Below are positions 34,836-43,354 of a stretch of 64,000 nt of DNA, one piece after another (the stretch's first letter is position 1; the number at the start of each line of letters is the position of its first letter). Source of the DNA: Terrabacter aerolatus (GTDB lineage: Bacteria > Actinomycetota > Actinomycetes > Actinomycetales > Dermatophilaceae); NCBI RefSeq assembly GCF_007991735.1, contig NZ_BJYX01000016.1, positions 1 to 64,000 on the forward strand. Direction: 5' to 3'. The notes beneath the pieces are model-generated. The model made no database searches and was not told the DNA's origin. It worked only from the letters and a program-made list of their open reading frames with translations. Made by a program: the position numbers and the translations under genes.

Positions 34836-36332
34836 ATGCGACGAGTCTTGCACTGGGGGGTCATCGGACTCGCGCTGACCGTGTCGCTCATCATCCTCAC
34901 GATGCTGGTGCAGGAGCGCGTGACCGTCACGTCCGCGATGACCGTCGGGGCCATGTCCCTGCTGCTGGCGGCGGCCGTGATCGGCGGTTTCGGCGTCGTC
35001 GATCGAAGCCCCGCAGCCGTTCTGACGCTGGTCTTCTTCGTCCTCTACCTCGTCCCCGAGAACTATGTCCTCGTCGGACCGCTCAAGTCGGTCGGCAACC
35101 CCGCCCTGCTCGGTGGCTTGGCGGCGCTGACCCTGTGGGGCGCCGGGCGGGTGCTGGCTCTGATCGTTGCGCGTCCGAGCCACCCGATCCGGTGGACGAT
35201 CTTCGGCTACGTTGTGGTCTCGGGCGTCTCTTTGGCAGCCGCGATGATGCGGCCGGTCACCGCAGCGGAGGCCGCTGGCTCGACCCGGGCGATCTTCCCG
35301 CTCCTGGCGATGATCGGGATCGCCATTCTCGCGTGCGACGGCTTGGCCAGCGTCGGTGAGGTGAGCAAGGTGCTTCAGCGCATCGTCTGGGTCGGCGGCG
35401 GAGCCGCCCTCATCGGCATCATGGAGTTCTTCAGCGCCAGCTTCAACTACCGGACCGTGATGAAGGTCCCGATCTTCACGACGAACACGGAGATCATCAA
35501 CGGACAGCGTTCGGGCTTCCAGCGTGTCGACGGGGCTGCGGCGCACCCGATCGAGTATGCCGTCGCCCTCGCGGCCCTCGTCCCCCTCGCCGTCCACTTC
35601 GCGATCCACGGCAAGACCCGCCGGGCCAGACATACGAGCATCGCGTCCCTCGCGCTCATCCTCGCGGTGGTCCCGATGACCGTCTCACGATCAGGCATCC
35701 TCGCCATCGTCGTCGGCCTGGTCGTGTACGGGGCGACGTTGGCGCCTCGCATGCGTTTCAACTTTGCCGTGCTCGGGGTCGCCGGCCTGCTGGCTTTCAG
35801 CTTCGTCGTCCCGGGCCTGCTGGGCACGATCCGGAGCCTCATCACGGTCGGCAGCGCAGACCCGAGCATCTCGGGGCGGACGGAGGACTACGCCAAGATT
35901 CCTTCGCTGCTCGACGGCCACTGGATCTTCGGCAGAGGTCTGGGCACCTTCCAACCCCTGCAGTACTTCTACCTCGACAACCAGTACCTCGGGTCGCTGA
36001 TCGAAGGCGGCCTGCTCGTCCTGACCGCTCTCATCCTGCTCTACATCGCGGGCATGGGATGCGCCAGGGGCGCCAGGCGCCGGCTCACCGACGTGCATGA
36101 ACGGAGCCTCTGCCAGGCCATGCTCGCCAGCGTCGCTGCGCTCGCGGCATCGTCCGGCACCTACGACGAGCTGAGTTTCTACCAGACCGGCTTCCTGCTC
36201 TTCCTGCTGCTCGGGTGCATCGGCGCCGTGTGGTCGTATGCGAAGGATCGAACCGCCGCGTCGGTCGGACCCCGTGCTCCGCAGAGCTCGGCGGATCGCC
36301 CGACCGAGGTCCTGAGCCGGATCCCGGCGTGA
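34836..36332 (+). CDS. O-antigen ligase/Wzy-like polymerase
   Basis: The 498-residue membrane protein has about twelve hydrophobic segments and a large extracytoplasmic loop holding RSGFQRVDGAAAHPIEYAV, with VPMTVSRSGILAIVVGL in the following helix. These are the usual Arg- and His-containing hallmarks of the Wzy/WaaL (PF04932) fold. It would polymerise undecaprenyl-linked repeat units. It starts 3 bp after the Wzz-like stop, and its stop overlaps the following GTG by 4 bp. Confidence 0.88.
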   Translation: MRRVLHWGVIGLALTVSLIILTMLVQERVTVTSAMTVGAMSLLLAAAVIGGFGVVDRSPAAVLTLVFFVLYLVPENYVLVGPLKSVGNPALLGGLAALTLWGAGRVLALIVARPSHPIRWTIFGYVVVSGVSLAAAMMRPVTAAEAAGSTRAIFPLLAMIGIAILACDGLASVGEVSKVLQRIVWVGGGAALIGIMEFFSASFNYRTVMKVPIFTTNTEIINGQRSGFQRVDGAAAHPIEYAVALAALVPLAVHFAIHGKTRRARHTSIASLALILAVVPMTVSRSGILAIVVGLVVYGATLAPRMRFNFAVLGVAGLLAFSFVVPGLLGTIRSLITVGSADPSISGRTEDYAKIPSLLDGHWIFGRGLGTFQPLQYFYLDNQYLGSLIEGGLLVLTALILLYIAGMGCARGARRRLTDVHERSLCQAMLASVAALAASSGTYDELSFYQTGFLLFLLLGCIGAVWSYAKDRTAASVGPRAPQSSADRPTEVLSRIPA

Positions 36333-37432
36333 CATCAGCCCGACGCGTCCCGCGGCAGGTCCTCGTCCGTGCCGCCAAGAGGGCCCAGCGAGCGCTGCGT
36401 CCCACGCCGCGGCTCTCCGACTGGGCCCCCCGGAGCATGCTCCGGCCTCCGTCGACGCCCGTACTGCGACCCCGCTTTCCGGTCGTCGACTTCCACAACC
36501 ACCTCGGGCGCTGGCTCACCGCGTCGGATGAGTGGATGGTTGCCGACGTCGATGCGCTCGTGGAGCGGATGGACGAGCTCGGTGTCCAGACGATCGTCAA
36601 CCTCGACGGACGGTCCGGCGACCTCGACGAGAACCTCGAGAGATACGACCGGCGCCATCCCGGCCGTTTTGTGACCTTCACCCACCTCAACTACCCCCTC
36701 CTGCTGGGCGAAGACCACGCTGCGGGCCTACGCATGCTCCGGCGAGCCTTCGACAACGGCGCCGGGGGCGTCAAGGTCTGGAAGGACCTGGGGTTGTCGG
36801 TGACCGACGCGAGCCGTGGACGCGTCGCTGTCGATGACCGACGTCTGGAACCGGTCTGGGCGGCCGCCGCGGACGCCGGCCGGCCAGTTCTGATCCATGT
36901 TGCCGAGCCGCGGGCGTTCTTCACCCGTCCCGATCGCCACAACGAGAGGGTGGAGGAGCTGCGACGGCACCCACGACTGCAACTCCACAGGTCAGGGACG
37001 CCGGACTTCGGGCAGCTGCTCGACGAGTTCCAGCGCGTCCTCGCCGGGTTCCGGGACACGACCTTCGTGGCGGCGCACCTGGCCAACTGGGGCGACGACC
37101 TGGCAGCGTGTGCCAGGCTGCTCGACGAGCACCCGAACCTCCACCTCGACACGTCCGCGCGGCTGGCCGAGCTGGGCCGCCAGCCGCGAGCGGCCGCCGC
37201 CTTCCTCACCCGGTACGCCGACCGGGTGCTCTTCGGCACCGACGCGTACCCGCCGTCTGCGGCCGAGATGCGGGTCTGGTTCCGCGCCCTGGAGACGGCC
37301 GACGAGTACTTCCCGTACACGAGCGGACAGCCCCTCCAAGGGCGCTGGCAGATCTATGGCCTGGAGCTGGACGATGACGTCCTGCGAAGCGTCTACGCGG
37401 AGAACGCGCGACGGATCCTGGGCCGGCCGTGA
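36329..37432 (+). CDS. Amidohydrolase-2 family metal-dependent hydrolase
   Basis: This 367-residue TIM-barrel hydrolase has the metal motif VVDFHNHLGRW (HxH) near residue 55, the barrel Lys in GVKVWKDLG, the His residues in VLIHVAEPRAFF and FVAAHLANWGDD, and the metal Asp in VLFGTDAYP. It looks catalytically intact. Polysaccharide loci rarely contain such enzymes. It may act on a sugar-derived lactone or a polymer substituent. GTGA overlaps on both sides bind it into the Wzz-Wzy operon. Relatives include decarboxylases and lactonases, so the reaction is open. Confidence 0.82.
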   Translation: MTSARRVPRQVLVRAAKRAQRALRPTPRLSDWAPRSMLRPPSTPVLRPRFPVVDFHNHLGRWLTASDEWMVADVDALVERMDELGVQTIVNLDGRSGDLDENLERYDRRHPGRFVTFTHLNYPLLLGEDHAAGLRMLRRAFDNGAGGVKVWKDLGLSVTDASRGRVAVDDRRLEPVWAAAADAGRPVLIHVAEPRAFFTRPDRHNERVEELRRHPRLQLHRSGTPDFGQLLDEFQRVLAGFRDTTFVAAHLANWGDDLAACARLLDEHPNLHLDTSARLAELGRQPRAAAAFLTRYADRVLFGTDAYPPSAAEMRVWFRALETADEYFPYTSGQPLQGRWQIYGLELDDDVLRSVYAENARRILGRP

Positions 37433-38646
37433 GCGAAGAACGCACACCGCGCTCGGCCCGAGAGCCGGGCCCCACCGTGTCACCTCGCTCACTCGGCCGC
37501 GATCTCGTGGTCAGCCTCGGATTCCTCACCTGGGCCGACGCCATCGACCACGAGATGTCCTGGTCGGCGGACCGGATGCTCGAGCGGGCCCTGGTGGACC
37601 CGGGCATCGCGCACGTGCTCGTGGCCGACCCCGTGCGGTCCGTCGCCTCTCTGCTGCGCCGGCACCCGATCGGGCGCGCCCAGGAGTTCCCCCGGGGCGC
37701 TGGTCGGACTCTCGTCCACCCCCTTCGGCTCAGGCGCCGTGATCCCGTCTCGGTCCGGGCCGCGGTCCGGGGATACGAGCGCCTCGACGCGTGGCTGGCG
37801 AAGCGGGCCGCCTCGGCCGGCCTTCGACGACCCGTTCTCGTGACGACACAGCCGATTCACGCGGCGTGCGCGGACCGGGACCGGTGGGCAGACGTCATCT
37901 ACTACGGCTGGGACGACTGGGCCGCGTTCGAACCGTTCGGTGCGTGGTGGTCGACGATCGAGTGGGCGTACGCCGAGATCGCGCGTCGCGACGTCGCCGT
38001 CCTCGCCGTCTCGCAGCGCATCGTGGAGCGAATCGGCGCACCGCGCAGCAGCGTGGTCCCGAACGCCGTCGCGCGCGAGGACGTCGAAGGCGACGGAAGT
38101 TCGCCCCCGTGGTTCGCGGACCTACCCGGACCGGTCGCGCTGTACGCGGGAACGCTCGAGGAGCGTGTCGACGTCACCGCGGTGCTCGAGGCGGCTCGCG
38201 CCCTGCCGGACTGGACGTTCGTGCTCGTCGGCCACCTCGCGAGCCCCGGGCACTTTGCCGAGGTGGCCGCGCTCCCGAACGTGCATCTGCGGGGGCGTCA
38301 GCCACGCAGTGAGGTGCTCGCCATGATGGCCCGGGCAGACGTCTGCCTCGTGCCGCACCGGGACACGCCACTCACCCGGGCGATGAGCCCGCTGAAGATC
38401 TTCGAGTACGTGGCGGCGGGTGCGCACGTCGTGGCGACCGACCTGCCACCGATGCGTGGCATCAGTGACCAGTGCCTCCTCGTCGCTCCCGGCGAGGACT
38501 GGGCCGGGGCGATCCGCCACGCGGCGTCACGGCCTCGCCCCACCGCGTCCGAACGGGCGGAGTGGATCAGCAAGAACGACTGGGACGCGCGTTACGCCGT
38601 GTGGCGTCGTCACGTTCTCCATGACGACGGCATCGCCCGTTCGTAG
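37429..38646 (+). CDS. GT-B glycosyltransferase
   Basis: The 405-residue glycosyltransferase resembles GT4-family WcaL/TuaH-type enzymes. It has LVVSLGFLTWADAIDHEMSW at the N-terminus and DVIYYGWDDWAAFEPFGAWW in the acceptor domain. The C-terminal donor domain has GPVALYAGTLEERVDVTAVLEAA and PLKIFEYVAAGAHVVATDLPPM. The start overlaps the hydrolase stop, and its 3' end overlaps the convergent glycosyltransferase gene by 37 bp. It is predicted to be cytosolic and membrane-associated. Confidence 0.86.
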   Translation: MSEERTPRSAREPGPTVSPRSLGRDLVVSLGFLTWADAIDHEMSWSADRMLERALVDPGIAHVLVADPVRSVASLLRRHPIGRAQEFPRGAGRTLVHPLRLRRRDPVSVRAAVRGYERLDAWLAKRAASAGLRRPVLVTTQPIHAACADRDRWADVIYYGWDDWAAFEPFGAWWSTIEWAYAEIARRDVAVLAVSQRIVERIGAPRSSVVPNAVAREDVEGDGSSPPWFADLPGPVALYAGTLEERVDVTAVLEAARALPDWTFVLVGHLASPGHFAEVAALPNVHLRGRQPRSEVLAMMARADVCLVPHRDTPLTRAMSPLKIFEYVAAGAHVVATDLPPMRGISDQCLLVAPGEDWAGAIRHAASRPRPTASERAEWISKNDWDARYAVWRRHVLHDDGIARS

Positions 38647-39752
38647 GAGTCGATCAGCCGCGCCCCGGCCTGAGACCAGGACCAGGAGGGCGCCTCGTCG
38701 AGGACGGTCTGTCGCAGCCCCGTGAAGGCCACCACATCCCCCAAGGCGTCCTCCAGGTGCGCAGCCAGCTGCGCCGTCTCGCCGGTGCGATGCACCAGGC
38801 CCACACCGCCCGGCGCCCCGCTCGCGTCGGACACGAGCGGCACGACCCCGGACCCGATGGCCTCGTACACGGCGAGCGCACTGCCCTCGGTGAAGCTCGG
38901 ATGCACGAGGACGTCGGCGCGAGCAAGCACCGACTCGACGTCGGGCCTGTGGCTGGTGTGCTCCACGCGCGGATCGGCGAACAGGGCCGCGAGGCGGTGG
39001 CGGACATCCGCGCGGACGTCACCGCAGAGCAGCAGGCGCGCACCTTCCGGCAGACGCGCCGAGGACCACGCCGCGGCCAGCACGTGGATCCCCTTGGCCG
39101 GCTCGCACCGGCCGACGAACACTGCGGTGGGCGGATCCAACGGCACCCGGTCGACCGACGGGCGGAAACGCGTCGGGTCGTAGCCGTAGGGGACCACGTC
39201 GACACGGACCGGGAACGGAGCCCTCTCGAAGCTGGCACGGGCCGCGGGCGATCCGACGAGCACGAGGTCGACGACAGCGAACTCCTCGTCCTCCAAGGCC
39301 ACCGAGCGTGGGCTGGGGCGGTGGAAGTGGCCCGCGGGGGGCTGAAGTCCCATCTGCGCCCAGGCTGCCGCGGCTTGATCGATTGCCACCCGTGTGTACG
39401 GGCTCGGAGCCTCTCGCACGACGGCGGCTCCCACCGTTCGGGCTGCCAGGGCCGTGTGCAGCACGGCTCGCGGCCAACAGTGCACGACGTCCGGGCGTAC
39501 CCGCCGGGTCACCCGGGCCGTGAAGCGGTCGTGCCAGTCGTGAGCCCGCTCGATCCCGACCATCCGGGGGCGGACGGGACCCATGGAGGACCAGACGGTG
39601 ATTCCCGAGTCCGGGGGCAGGCTGCGCGCCACCCGGCTGCAGACGACGGTCACACGGGCACCGGCACCAGCGAGGGAGACCGCTTGGTTCCACGCCGTGG
39701 TCCCTATTCCAGGGCCACCGAGCGGGTGCGGGAAGCTCACCAGCACGTGCAT
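38610..39752 (-). CDS. Family 4 glycosyltransferase
   Basis: The 380-residue GT-B enzyme starts MHVLVSFPHPLGGPGIGTTAWNQAVSLAGAGARVTVVCS. Its donor domain has AVFVGRCEPAKGIHVLAAAW and ADVLVHPSFTEGSALAVYEAIGSGVVPLVSD, the EGSALAVYEA version of the E-x7-E motif. The ATG at 39750-39752 follows AGGGGGTGG. The gene is convergent and overlaps the preceding glycosyltransferase by 37 bp at the 3' ends. Confidence 0.87.
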   Translation of the reverse strand: MHVLVSFPHPLGGPGIGTTAWNQAVSLAGAGARVTVVCSRVARSLPPDSGITVWSSMGPVRPRMVGIERAHDWHDRFTARVTRRVRPDVVHCWPRAVLHTALAARTVGAAVVREAPSPYTRVAIDQAAAAWAQMGLQPPAGHFHRPSPRSVALEDEEFAVVDLVLVGSPAARASFERAPFPVRVDVVPYGYDPTRFRPSVDRVPLDPPTAVFVGRCEPAKGIHVLAAAWSSARLPEGARLLLCGDVRADVRHRLAALFADPRVEHTSHRPDVESVLARADVLVHPSFTEGSALAVYEAIGSGVVPLVSDASGAPGGVGLVHRTGETAQLAAHLEDALGDVVAFTGLRQTVLDEAPSWSWSQAGARLIDSYERAMPSSWRT

Positions 39753-39853
39753 GCCATGCCACCCCCTGCCGCTGGCCCTGCGGTCCAGATCCAAGAGCCG
39801 CGTTGGGACGATGATGCACGACGTCGGCGGTCTGGACTACCGAATGACGCAAG

Positions 39854-39891
39854 CGGGTGGCGCCCCCCCGTCATGAGGAGGGCACCACCCG
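39854..39891 (-). terminator. Terminator hairpin for the beta-helix gene
   Basis: CGGGTGG (39854-39860) pairs with CCACCCG (39885-39891), and GCCC with GGGC pairs inside, with one mismatch. It lies about 40 bp beyond the stop of the minus-strand gene ending at 39932. Confidence 0.5.
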
Positions 39892-39931
39892 TGGTTTCGA
39901 CCCCGATCAACGGAGTGCGTCGTGTTTCCGC

Positions 39932-41197
39932 TCAGCCCTGACCGCAGAGGTTCACCGGCTGGCCGGTGGCCTCGCGGACGTTGCCGTTGCTCGTGAAGGC
40001 GGCCGTGCCTCCGGAGTTGGCGCGGTTGTCGCAGAGACCCCAGTGCTCCGCGTCGCCGAACTTGTTGCCGGTCACACGCAGGTTGGTGGCGTCGAGCATG
40101 AGCGTGTAACCGGCGCCGTTGAGCCAGTTGTTGGAGACCGTGATGTTACGGTCGCCGCCGTTGGCGTCCTCGAGGTAGATCACCGAGTTGTACATCGGCT
40201 TGTACGCGCCGGTGTCGAACGTGTTGCAGTCCACGGTGAGTCCGTCGACACCACGCACCTGCAGCCCGTCGTAGTGAGCGTCGCTCGGCACGTTCGGCGC
40301 GTGGATGTAGTTGTGCGACAGCGTGATGTTGGACGCCGGGCCACGGTCAGACGTGACGTGCAGGCCGTCCTCGGGGCTGTTGGAGATGTCGCTGTACTGC
40401 ACCTTGGTCCCGACGGCGCCCGAGAACGCCATGCCGGTGGCGGTGACGTGGTCGATCGTTGAGTTGCGGCCGGTGACGAGGACCCCGCCGTCGACGCGAA
40501 CGTTGCGGAGGGTCACGTTGTCGGCACTGATCTCCAGGCCACCGCTGATCGCAACGTTCTGGATCACCTGACCGTCGGTCGAGGCGTTGGTGATCGACGA
40601 GGACCCGAGGGAGCCGGAAGCTCCGGTGTTGCCCGTTCCGGGCTTGGCGCAGGAACCGGACGGGGCGGGCGGCGTCGAGGTCGGCGTCGAGGTCTGGGTC
40701 GGCGTCGAGGTCTGGGTCGGCGTCGAGGTCTGGGTCGGCGTCGAGGTCTGGGTCGGCGTCGAGGTGTGGGTCGGCGTACCGGTAGGCGTGGGTGTGGAGG
40801 AGGCTCCCGCCGGTCCGACCCAGAAGAAGCGACCGTTCTCGACCTTGACGTAGCCGGACCGCACCAGTTCCGCGGTCGCTGCCGAGAGCTCGGACGCCGC
40901 CTTGGGCGAGATGCGACTCCGCAGATCGCTTCCCATGGCAAGCAGCGTGTCGGCAGACACTCCGTCCTTGAGTGCCTTGTCGAGCTCGTCCATGGTCTCG
41001 GGCGAGACATGACCCTTGAGCGCTGCCTCCAGCTCTGTCGCGCTCTGCTGAGAGATCGCACCCGGTGCGGCCGCCTGGAGGAAGTCGACCGGGTTGCAGG
41101 CGGCGGTGGAGACGACGCCACCGGACAGGATCACAAGACCCGTGACGGTGCGAATGGTTCGAGTCCTGGCCACGCGGGCTAGGGCATTGAGGGACAT
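39932..41197 (-). CDS. Secreted right-handed beta-helix protein with Thr/Pro repeat linker
   Basis: The 421-residue exported protein has residues 1-32 as a signal sequence (TIRTVTGLVILSGGVVSTAAC); Cys could be a weak lipobox. Residues 40-130 form a helical region. A low-complexity linker (TPTQTS repeated) follows. The C-terminal 240 residues form a parallel beta-helix of the right-handed repeat type, with NITLSHNYIHAPNVPSDAHYDGLQVRGVDGLTVDC and NWLNGAGYTLMLDATNLRVTGNKFGDAEHWGLC. It is closely related to the neighbouring lipoprotein at 41639. Polysaccharide binding or cleavage is plausible; no catalytic triad is evident. The ATG at 41195-41197 follows AAGGAG. Confidence 0.85.
   Translation of the reverse strand: MSLNALARVARTRTIRTVTGLVILSGGVVSTAACNPVDFLQAAAPGAISQQSATELEAALKGHVSPETMDELDKALKDGVSADTLLAMGSDLRSRISPKAASELSAATAELVRSGYVKVENGRFFWVGPAGASSTPTPTGTPTHTSTPTQTSTPTQTSTPTQTSTPTQTSTPTSTPPAPSGSCAKPGTGNTGASGSLGSSSITNASTDGQVIQNVAISGGLEISADNVTLRNVRVDGGVLVTGRNSTIDHVTATGMAFSGAVGTKVQYSDISNSPEDGLHVTSDRGPASNITLSHNYIHAPNVPSDAHYDGLQVRGVDGLTVDCNTFDTGAYKPMYNSVIYLEDANGGDRNITVSNNWLNGAGYTLMLDATNLRVTGNKFGDAEHWGLCDNRANSGGTAAFTSNGNVREATGQPVNLCGQG
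40671..40776. repeat. 18-bp tandem repeat coding for (TPTQTS)n
   Basis: The unit TCGGCGTCGAGGTCTGGG recurs about five times without interruption, then decays to TCGGCGTCGAGGTGTGGG. It encodes the Thr/Pro/Gln linker of the beta-helix protein and is likely to vary in copy number between strains. Confidence 0.85.
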
Positions 41198-41638
41198 AGG
41201 GGAACTCCTTGGAGGGAATCGCACCACGCGGAATGCAGTGCGACAGGGAGGGACTTCCGGTTTTCACGACCCAGCGTCGGCACGGGAGCCGATCGGACAG
41301 CCGGACGGCCGAAGGGAACGCGGCGAGTGTCACGTCACTGTCGAGGACTTGGCTTGCCTCGATCAGGCCGAGCGGGCTCAGCACCTTGGCATCGCGGAAG
41401 AGATCACAAAAACATCAAGACTGAGCAACAGAATTACAACAACGCTGCGGTGGTCTCGACGGTTCTTTATCATGCGGGCGCTCCCACTCCGGGTCAAGTC
41501 GAGCCGGCCCCCCGGAGTCGATCCATGCACCTTTATGTCCGCTTTGTGGGCATCTGAAGACCCGCTATACCGTGATAAATCGGGCACCAAATGTTTGCTG
41601 AGAATCTTGGCCCCACCACATCAGAGTGACCTGAGACC
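41198..41638. other. AT-rich intergenic region between the beta-helix paralogues
   Basis: The 441-bp gap holds no gene. Two stretches (41395-41475 and 41525-41610) are much richer in A/T than anything nearby. On the minus strand a good promoter lies at 41469-41497, which leaves an untranslated leader of about 265 nt for the beta-helix gene. I compared the leader with c-di-GMP and c-di-AMP riboswitch patterns and saw no match. Confidence 0.6.
41469..41497 (-). promoter_or_regulatory. Sigma-70-type promoter for the beta-helix gene
   Basis: On the minus strand TTGACC (41492-41497) is followed by a 17-bp spacer and CATGAT (41469-41474). Transcription would begin near 41462 and run through a 265-nt leader before the ATG at 41197. 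Confidence 0.5.
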
Positions 41639-42505
41639 TCAAGCGCCACAGGGGGTGAGGGCTCGTCCGCGGGCGTCGACGTTGGCCCGCATCCTCGGCG
41701 CCTGACCCCGGGTGAAGGACGCCTTCGCCTCACACAGGCCCCAGTGTGCGTCGTCACCGAACGTGTTGCCGTCGAGGAGGACCCGGTCCCCGTCGAGCAT
41801 GAGCGCGTAGCCGCCACCGTTGATCCAGTTGTCCGCGATGCGCACGTCCCGGACGCCGCCGTTGGCGTTCTCGAGGTAGATGGCCGCGTTGTACTGCGGT
41901 TTCCAGACCCCGAGGTCGTAGGTCGAACAGCTGATGACCAGGCGCTCGGCACCCCTCACCTGCGTGCCGTCGTAGTGCGCGTCGTAGGGAACGTCTGGCG
42001 CATGGACGTAGTTGTAGGCCAGTACGACATCCGAGACGGGTCCGCGATCAGAGGTGACGTGTATGCCGTCCTCGGCGCTGTCGCGGATCTGCGCGTACGA
42101 GACCGACACCTTGGAGGCGCCTGATATCGCGATTCCCCTGGCCGACACGTGCGTGAGAGTGGCCCGACGCCCCAACACGAGGACGTTGCCGGCGATGGAG
42201 ACGTTGTCGACCACGACATCGTCACCTTCCACGGTCAGACCGCCCGACACCATCGCATTCTCGAGGTGCTGGCCGTCCGATAGGACGATGTTGGAGCCGG
42301 CCGGCTCCAGGGTCCCGGTCGCGCCGGTGTTGCTCGGCCCGGGCTTGAGGGCGCAGGGTCGCGGCGCTCCCTTTTCCGTGGTGGAGATCGGGGCCGAGCC
42401 AATGACCGGGGCACTGACAGGGGCGCTGCAGGCCGCTGCCGCGGTCACCACGAGAGTCAGCACGAGAGTCAGCACGAGAAGAGTACGCCCACACACGTTC
42501 GCCAC
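41639..42505 (-). CDS. Beta-helix lipoprotein, paralogue of the neighbouring gene
   Basis: The 288-residue lipoprotein has a hydrophobic signal ending TAAAACSAP with the lipidated Cys at 26. A 25-residue linker leads to a right-handed beta-helix domain that aligns throughout with the product of 39932-41197. Shared segments include HVTSDRGP, NYVHAPDVPYDAHYDGTQVRG, YNAAIYLENANGG and NTFGDDAHWGLCEA. It lacks the helical region and Thr/Pro repeats of its paralogue. A tandem duplication with later domain gain is likely. It is probably anchored to the outer face of the membrane and may bind the exopolysaccharide. Confidence 0.85.
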   Translation of the reverse strand: MANVCGRTLLVLTLVLTLVVTAAAACSAPVSAPVIGSAPISTTEKGAPRPCALKPGPSNTGATGTLEPAGSNIVLSDGQHLENAMVSGGLTVEGDDVVVDNVSIAGNVLVLGRRATLTHVSARGIAISGASKVSVSYAQIRDSAEDGIHVTSDRGPVSDVVLAYNYVHAPDVPYDAHYDGTQVRGAERLVISCSTYDLGVWKPQYNAAIYLENANGGVRDVRIADNWINGGGYALMLDGDRVLLDGNTFGDDAHWGLCEAKASFTRGQAPRMRANVDARGRALTPCGA

Positions 42506-42589
42506 CCCAGAACCTCCTCGGACCCCCCGCGGCCAGTCAACCCGGCTCGCCCGACGAGCATGTCACGTCGCGTCCGGCTCCGGAGTCGA

Positions 42590-43183
42590 TCAGCGTGGGG
42601 CGTGGAAACGCTGCTGCGCGTCGAGGAGCCCCACGTCGATGAGCGCCTCCACGGCGTCGGCGCCCTCGTCGACGAGGAACGGCAGCACCTCGGTGCGCTC
42701 GGCCTTCGAGAAGTCCTTGAGCACGAAGTCGGCAGGGTCCTGGCGACCGGGCGGACGGCCGATGCCGAGGCGGACGCGGAGGTAGTCACGCGTGCCGATG
42801 GAGCGGGAGACCGAGCGCAGGCCGTTGTGGCCACCCTCGCCGCCGCCCAGCTTGAGCCGGACGAGCCCCGCGTCGATGTCGAGCTCGTCGTGGAGCACGA
42901 TGACGCGCTCGGCCGGCACGTCGTAGTACTTCGAGAGGCCGGCGACGGCCGATCCCGACTCGTTCATGAACAGGGACGGCACCGCGAGGACGACCTTGGG
43001 ACCGCCCACGCGCAGGCGCGCCTCGGCGACCCGGGCGCGGGCGGCCTTGTGCGCCTTGAGGGTCGCTCGGCCCCCGACGGCGCGGCCCGCGAGCTCGTCG
43101 ACCGTCATCGCGCCGACGTTGTGCCGGTTGCCGGCGTAGCCGGGTCCGGGGTTGCCGAGCCCGACGACGAGCCAGGTGTCCAT
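42590..43183 (-). CDS. pth: Peptidyl-tRNA hydrolase
   Basis: The 197-residue enzyme releases tRNA from prematurely terminated peptidyl-tRNA. Motifs are [21 protein letters not shown] (with the Asn and catalytic His), [11 protein letters not shown] and [29 protein letters not shown]. Its length matches the family. The ATG is at 43181-43183. It follows rplY (171 bp away), the standard actinobacterial order rplY-pth. Confidence 0.96.
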   Translation of the reverse strand: MDTWLVVGLGNPGPGYAGNRHNVGAMTVDELAGRAVGGRATLKAHKAARARVAEARLRVGGPKVVLAVPSLFMNESGSAVAGLSKYYDVPAERVIVLHDELDIDAGLVRLKLGGGEGGHNGLRSVSRSIGTRDYLRVRLGIGRPPGRQDPADFVLKDFSKAERTEVLPFLVDEGADAVEALIDVGLLDAQQRFHAPR

Positions 43184-43354
43184 GGTGTCCTCGTGGTTGC
43201 GAGTGGGTGCGCGTGGTCGCGTCCGGCGGGTCGGGAGCAGTCCGACCCGATCGGGTCAGGGTGCGGGCACGGGCCCCGCCGAGCCGGAGCTCGGACGGGA
43301 CCCGTGGACGCGTGTCGTGCGTGTCGGGGCGCTGGGTGCGCCGCGAAGGGAGGC

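Noticed and set aside
40671-40776. Possible CRISPR-like array
   Set aside because: The 18-bp units are contiguous without spacers and encode an in-frame TPTQTS linker, so it is a coding tandem repeat.
41198-41462. c-di-GMP or c-di-AMP riboswitch
   Set aside because: The leader does not contain the conserved cores of these classes as I know them.
43240-43260. GACCCGATCGGGTC palindrome between rplY and pth
   Set aside because: It is short, GC-rich and isolated, and could arise by chance at this composition.
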